A stretch of DNA of 64,000 bases, taken from assembly GCF_018118585.1 (NCBI RefSeq), contig NZ_CP069421.1, positions 1,798,001 to 1,862,000 on the forward strand, given 5' to 3'. The notes beneath the pieces are model-generated. The model was given only the letters and a program-made list of their open reading frames with translations, had not been told where the DNA came from and searched no databases. This stretch comes from Aristaeella lactis. GTDB lineage: Bacteria > Bacillota > Clostridia > Christensenellales > Aristaeellaceae. Below are positions 61,492 through 64,000 of the stretch, piece by piece (position 1 is the stretch's first letter; the number at the start of each line of letters is the position of its first letter). Made by a program: the position numbers and the translations under genes.

Positions 61492-62850
61492 ATGACCGGT
61501 CTTCCGCTTATCATCGCGTTTGTTGTCGCGATCGTCCTGATGATCCTGCTCATTTCGAAGCTCAAGGTTCATCCCTTCCTGGCAATCATGGGGATTTCCC
61601 TGCTGCTTGCCATTATTGCGGGTATCCCACTGACCCAGATTCCGGGTATCATCGGTGCCGGCTTCTCCGGAACCTTCACCTCCATCGGTATCGTCATCAT
61701 CCTCGGCGCTTTCATCGGCACGGTGCTGGAAAAAACCGGCGCTGCCCTGAAGCTGGCTGACATGGTCATCAAACTGGTGGGTGAAAAGAATCCCCAACTG
61801 GCCATCGAACTCATGGGCTGGGTGGTTTCCATCCCCGTCTTCTGCGACAGCGGCTTCGTCATCCTGAACCCGATCCGCAAAGCCCTGGTCAAGCGCACCG
61901 GCGTCTCCTCCGTGGCGATGACGGTCTGCCTCTCCTGCGGTCTGTATGTATCCCACGTCTTTATCCCGCCGACACCCGGCCCCATCGCGGCGGCCCAGAC
62001 CCTCGGTGCGGGCGATTACCTGCTCCTGGTCATCGGCATCGGCGTGCTCTGCTCCATCTTCCCGCTGATTGCCGGCTTCATTTATGCGAAGTTTATCGGT
62101 AAGAAGATCAAGAGCGCGGACGAAACCGGTGACAACGGCGAAGTTGTCAAGTCCTATGAGGAACTCAAGGCGGAATTCGGCAAGCTGCCCGGCGGCTGCA
62201 ACGCTCTGGCTCCCCTGCTGGTTCCGATCCTGCTGATGGCCCTGTCCTCCATCTCCTCCATGGCTAAGTGGACCGGCCCGGTTGCCGACCTGCTGACCTT
62301 CCTGGGCACGCCCATCATGGCTCTGGCTGTCGGTTCCGTGCTGGCCATCATCCAGCTGTTCACCGCCGGCAAGGGCAAGGATTTCTATAACCTGACCAAT
62401 GATACGCTGAAGACCGTTGGCCCGATCCTGTTCGTCACCGCGGCCGGCGGCGTCCTGGGCAAGGTCATTTCTTCCTCCGACATGGTCAACTACATCACCG
62501 CCAATGCTTCTGCCCTGCAGGCCATCGGCATCTTCTTCCCCTTCCTGCTCGCCGCCATCCTCAAGAGCGCGCAGGGTTCCTCCACCGTCGCGATTACCAC
62601 CACTGCCGGTATTGTGGCGCCTCTGCTTCCCGTGCTCGGCTTCACCGCTCCCGTGGACATCGCCCTGGTGGTTATGGCCATCGGCGCTGGCGCCATGACC
62701 GTTTCCCATGCCAACGACAGCTACTTCTGGGTGGTTACCAACTTCGGCGAAATGCAGCCTGAAGAAGGTTACAGAACCCAGACGGCCATGACCCTGGTCA
62801 TTGGCATCGCCGCCATCATTGAAATCTTCATCCTCAGCCTGATTTTCTGA
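61492..62850 (+). CDS. gntP: GntP-family organic acid permease
   Basis: 452 residues, about 12-14 membrane segments. Family motifs: FIGTVLEKTGAALKLADMVI, FCDSGFVILNPIRKALVKRT, YVSHVFIPPTPGPIAAAQTL, HANDSYFWVVTNFGEM. Takes up gluconate or related sugar acids by proton symport. With a glycerate 2-kinase next in the operon, D-glycerate is the more likely substrate here. GGAGGG precedes the ATG. Confidence 0.93.
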   Translation: MTGLPLIIAFVVAIVLMILLISKLKVHPFLAIMGISLLLAIIAGIPLTQIPGIIGAGFSGTFTSIGIVIILGAFIGTVLEKTGAALKLADMVIKLVGEKNPQLAIELMGWVVSIPVFCDSGFVILNPIRKALVKRTGVSSVAMTVCLSCGLYVSHVFIPPTPGPIAAAQTLGAGDYLLLVIGIGVLCSIFPLIAGFIYAKFIGKKIKSADETGDNGEVVKSYEELKAEFGKLPGGCNALAPLLVPILLMALSSISSMAKWTGPVADLLTFLGTPIMALAVGSVLAIIQLFTAGKGKDFYNLTNDTLKTVGPILFVTAAGGVLGKVISSSDMVNYITANASALQAIGIFFPFLLAAILKSAQGSSTVAITTTAGIVAPLLPVLGFTAPVDIALVVMAIGAGAMTVSHANDSYFWVVTNFGEMQPEEGYRTQTAMTLVIGIAAIIEIFILSLIF

Positions 62851-62869
62851 TGCTGAAGGATCACTTCCC

Positions 62870-62893
62870 GCGCACCGTGCCCGCACGGTGCGC
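62870..62893 (+). terminator. hairpin in the gntP-glycerate kinase gap
   Basis: A perfect 11-bp stem GCGCACCGTGC, CC, GCACGGTGCGC, then TTCTTTCCCC. The weak U-tract suggests partial termination or 3' protection of the gntP message. Confidence 0.5.
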
Positions 62894-62925
62894 TTCTTTC
62901 CCCCGTAAGATAAGGAGGCTTCACA

Positions 62926-64000
62926 TTGAACCGACAATTGCGTGAACACGCGGATCAGATCGTCCGCGAAGCCATTGCGGCCGTACAGCCGGACGCGGCG
63001 GTACAGCGTGCCCTGAAAAGCATGGAGTTTTCCGGCCGGGTGCTGCTGGTCGCCGCCGGCAAAGCTGCCTGGCAGATGGCAAAAGCCGCATCCGACTGTC
63101 TTGGTGACCGGATTGAAAACGGCGTGGTGGTCACCAAATACGATCACGTCATGGGACCCATCGCCAATTTCACCTGCTTCGAAGCCGGCCATCCCGTGCC
63201 GGATGAAAACTCCTTCAAAGGCACCCAGGCTGCCCTGGACCTCGTGGCAGACCTGACGGAAAAGGATACGGTTCTCTTTCTGCTTTCCGGCGGCGGCAGT
63301 GCACTGTTTGAAAAACCCCTGGTTTCCGGGGAGGAACTGCAGGATATCACCGGCCAGCTGCTTGCCTGCGGCGCGGACATTGTGGAGATCAACACCATCC
63401 GCAAGCGTCTTTCCCAGGTCAAGGGCGGGCGCTTTGCCCAGCTCTGCTGGCCCGGAAAAGTCGAAGCCGTTGTACTTTCGGATATCCTCGGGGATCCGCT
63501 GGATATGATTGCCTCCGGTCCCGCCTGCCCGGACTCCTCCACCGCGGAGGATGCGCAGCGCATCCGGAAAAAGTATAACCTGCGCATGTCCGAAACGGCT
63601 GAAAACCTGCTGGGCGTCGAAACGCCCAAAGCCCTGGATAACGTACACACACAGATCAACGGCAGTGTCCGGGAGCTCTGTGCTGCCGCGGCTGTCACCT
63701 GCCGGAATCTGGGCTATGAACCCGTCATCCTCACGGACCAGCTCTGCTGTCAGGCCCGGGAAGCCGGAAGCTTCCTTGCCTCCATCCTGAAAACACATTC
63801 CGCGGATCCCAAGGCCCTGGCTTTCATCGCCGGCGGGGAAACCGTGGTAAAACTGACCGGTCACGGAAAAGGCGGCCGGAATCAGGAGATCGCCCTTTCC
63901 GCCGCGGCGGGCATCGCCGGCCTGGAACGGGCTGCTGTCTTCTCTGTGGGCAGCGACGGAACTGATGGCCCCACGGACGCGGCCGGCGGCTATGCGGACG
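62926..64000 (+). CDS. glycerate 2-kinase, GckA/TtuD (MOFRL) type, 3' partial
   Basis: The frame starts at a TTG with AAGGAGG 7 nt upstream and runs off the window end after about 358 residues. I read LLVAAGKAAWQMAKAASD, FEAGHPVPDENSFKGTQAAL, FLLSGGGSALFEKP, EINTIRKRLSQVKGGRFAQL, LSDILGDPLDMIASGPACPD, GGETVVKLTGHGKGGRNQEI and GSDGTDGPTDAAGG, all characteristic of the MOFRL family. It phosphorylates D-glycerate to 2-phosphoglycerate. The usual length is about 415-450 residues, so only the end is missing. Confidence 0.93.
   Translation, partial: MNRQLREHADQIVREAIAAVQPDAAVQRALKSMEFSGRVLLVAAGKAAWQMAKAASDCLGDRIENGVVVTKYDHVMGPIANFTCFEAGHPVPDENSFKGTQAALDLVADLTEKDTVLFLLSGGGSALFEKPLVSGEELQDITGQLLACGADIVEINTIRKRLSQVKGGRFAQLCWPGKVEAVVLSDILGDPLDMIASGPACPDSSTAEDAQRIRKKYNLRMSETAENLLGVETPKALDNVHTQINGSVRELCAAAAVTCRNLGYEPVILTDQLCCQAREAGSFLASILKTHSADPKALAFIAGGETVVKLTGHGKGGRNQEIALSAAAGIAGLERAAVFSVGSDGTDGPTDAAGGYAD

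Noticed and set aside
61336-63864. 842-codon open frame on the minus strand
   Set aside because: It is antisense to gntP and the glycerate kinase, with a low-complexity Gly/His/Asp translation, a shadow of GC-rich codon use.

Overview
The window looks like a chromosomal segment of a moderately GC-rich, Gram-positive-type anaerobe of the class Clostridia from a gut or rumen-like habitat. The pointers are strong AGGAGG ribosome sites, a zinc-type S14, a Firmicutes KOW protein between map and infA, soj/spo0J partition genes, YesM/YesN-type sensing, lplB/lplC-type sugar permeases and two GH94 disaccharide phosphorylases. A Christensenellales/Aristaeella-like lineage would fit, but that is inference. 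Almost every base is explained by normal housekeeping or carbohydrate genes; no phage, CRISPR array, transposase or rRNA is visible.

Layout. 1-2.8 kb: end of a CotH-kinase surface protein, then a seven-tRNA operon (Pro-Glu-Met-Asp-Thr-Tyr-Leu, minus strand) with a clear promoter and terminator. 2.9-5.5 kb: two membrane proteins, a small Cys-rich protein and the hibernation factor hpf. 5.7-19.9 kb: a glycan locus. A minus-strand operon encodes a chitobiose-phosphorylase-like GH94 enzyme, a phosphohexomutase, a sensor kinase, a solute-binding protein and an AraC-type regulator. Divergent plus-strand genes encode a two-permease ABC importer and its binding protein. A cellobiose phosphorylase follows. 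An unusually structured 330-nt untranslated stretch separates the second permease from the binding protein. 20-26 kb: ABC-F ATPase, PepV-like dipeptidase, two unknown small proteins and UvrC. 26-38.8 kb: the S10-spc ribosomal operon from rpsJ to rpmJ, which ends in a terminator with no rpsM-rpsK-rpsD-rpoA-rplQ following.

39-49.4 kb: a second ABC-F protein, a WalJ-like hydrolase, a LicD/split-transketolase/sugar-transferase surface-glycan cluster, parB-parA, rpiB and a divergent zinc/manganese-type ABC transporter. 49.5-54.6 kb: small metabolic genes, including a second rpiB (about 86% identical to the first), a quinone-reductase fusion and a GNAT-YunG fusion. 54.7-61.3 kb: a response regulator, a kinase, an ABC ATPase, an FtsX-type permease and an exported Ig-like protein, which look like one self-regulated export or stress module with a palindromic operator. 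61.4-64 kb: a GntP permease and a glycerate 2-kinase cut by the window end.

The least ordinary signal is a family of dispersed 7-bp-period arrays (AATTCTG/AATTATG variants) between and at the ends of genes from 21.6 to 59.8 kb. Some occur as paired ends of 125-150 bp MITE-like units, some supply stop codons or C-terminal tails, and one lies beside a perfect 20-bp inverted repeat across the licD stop codon.
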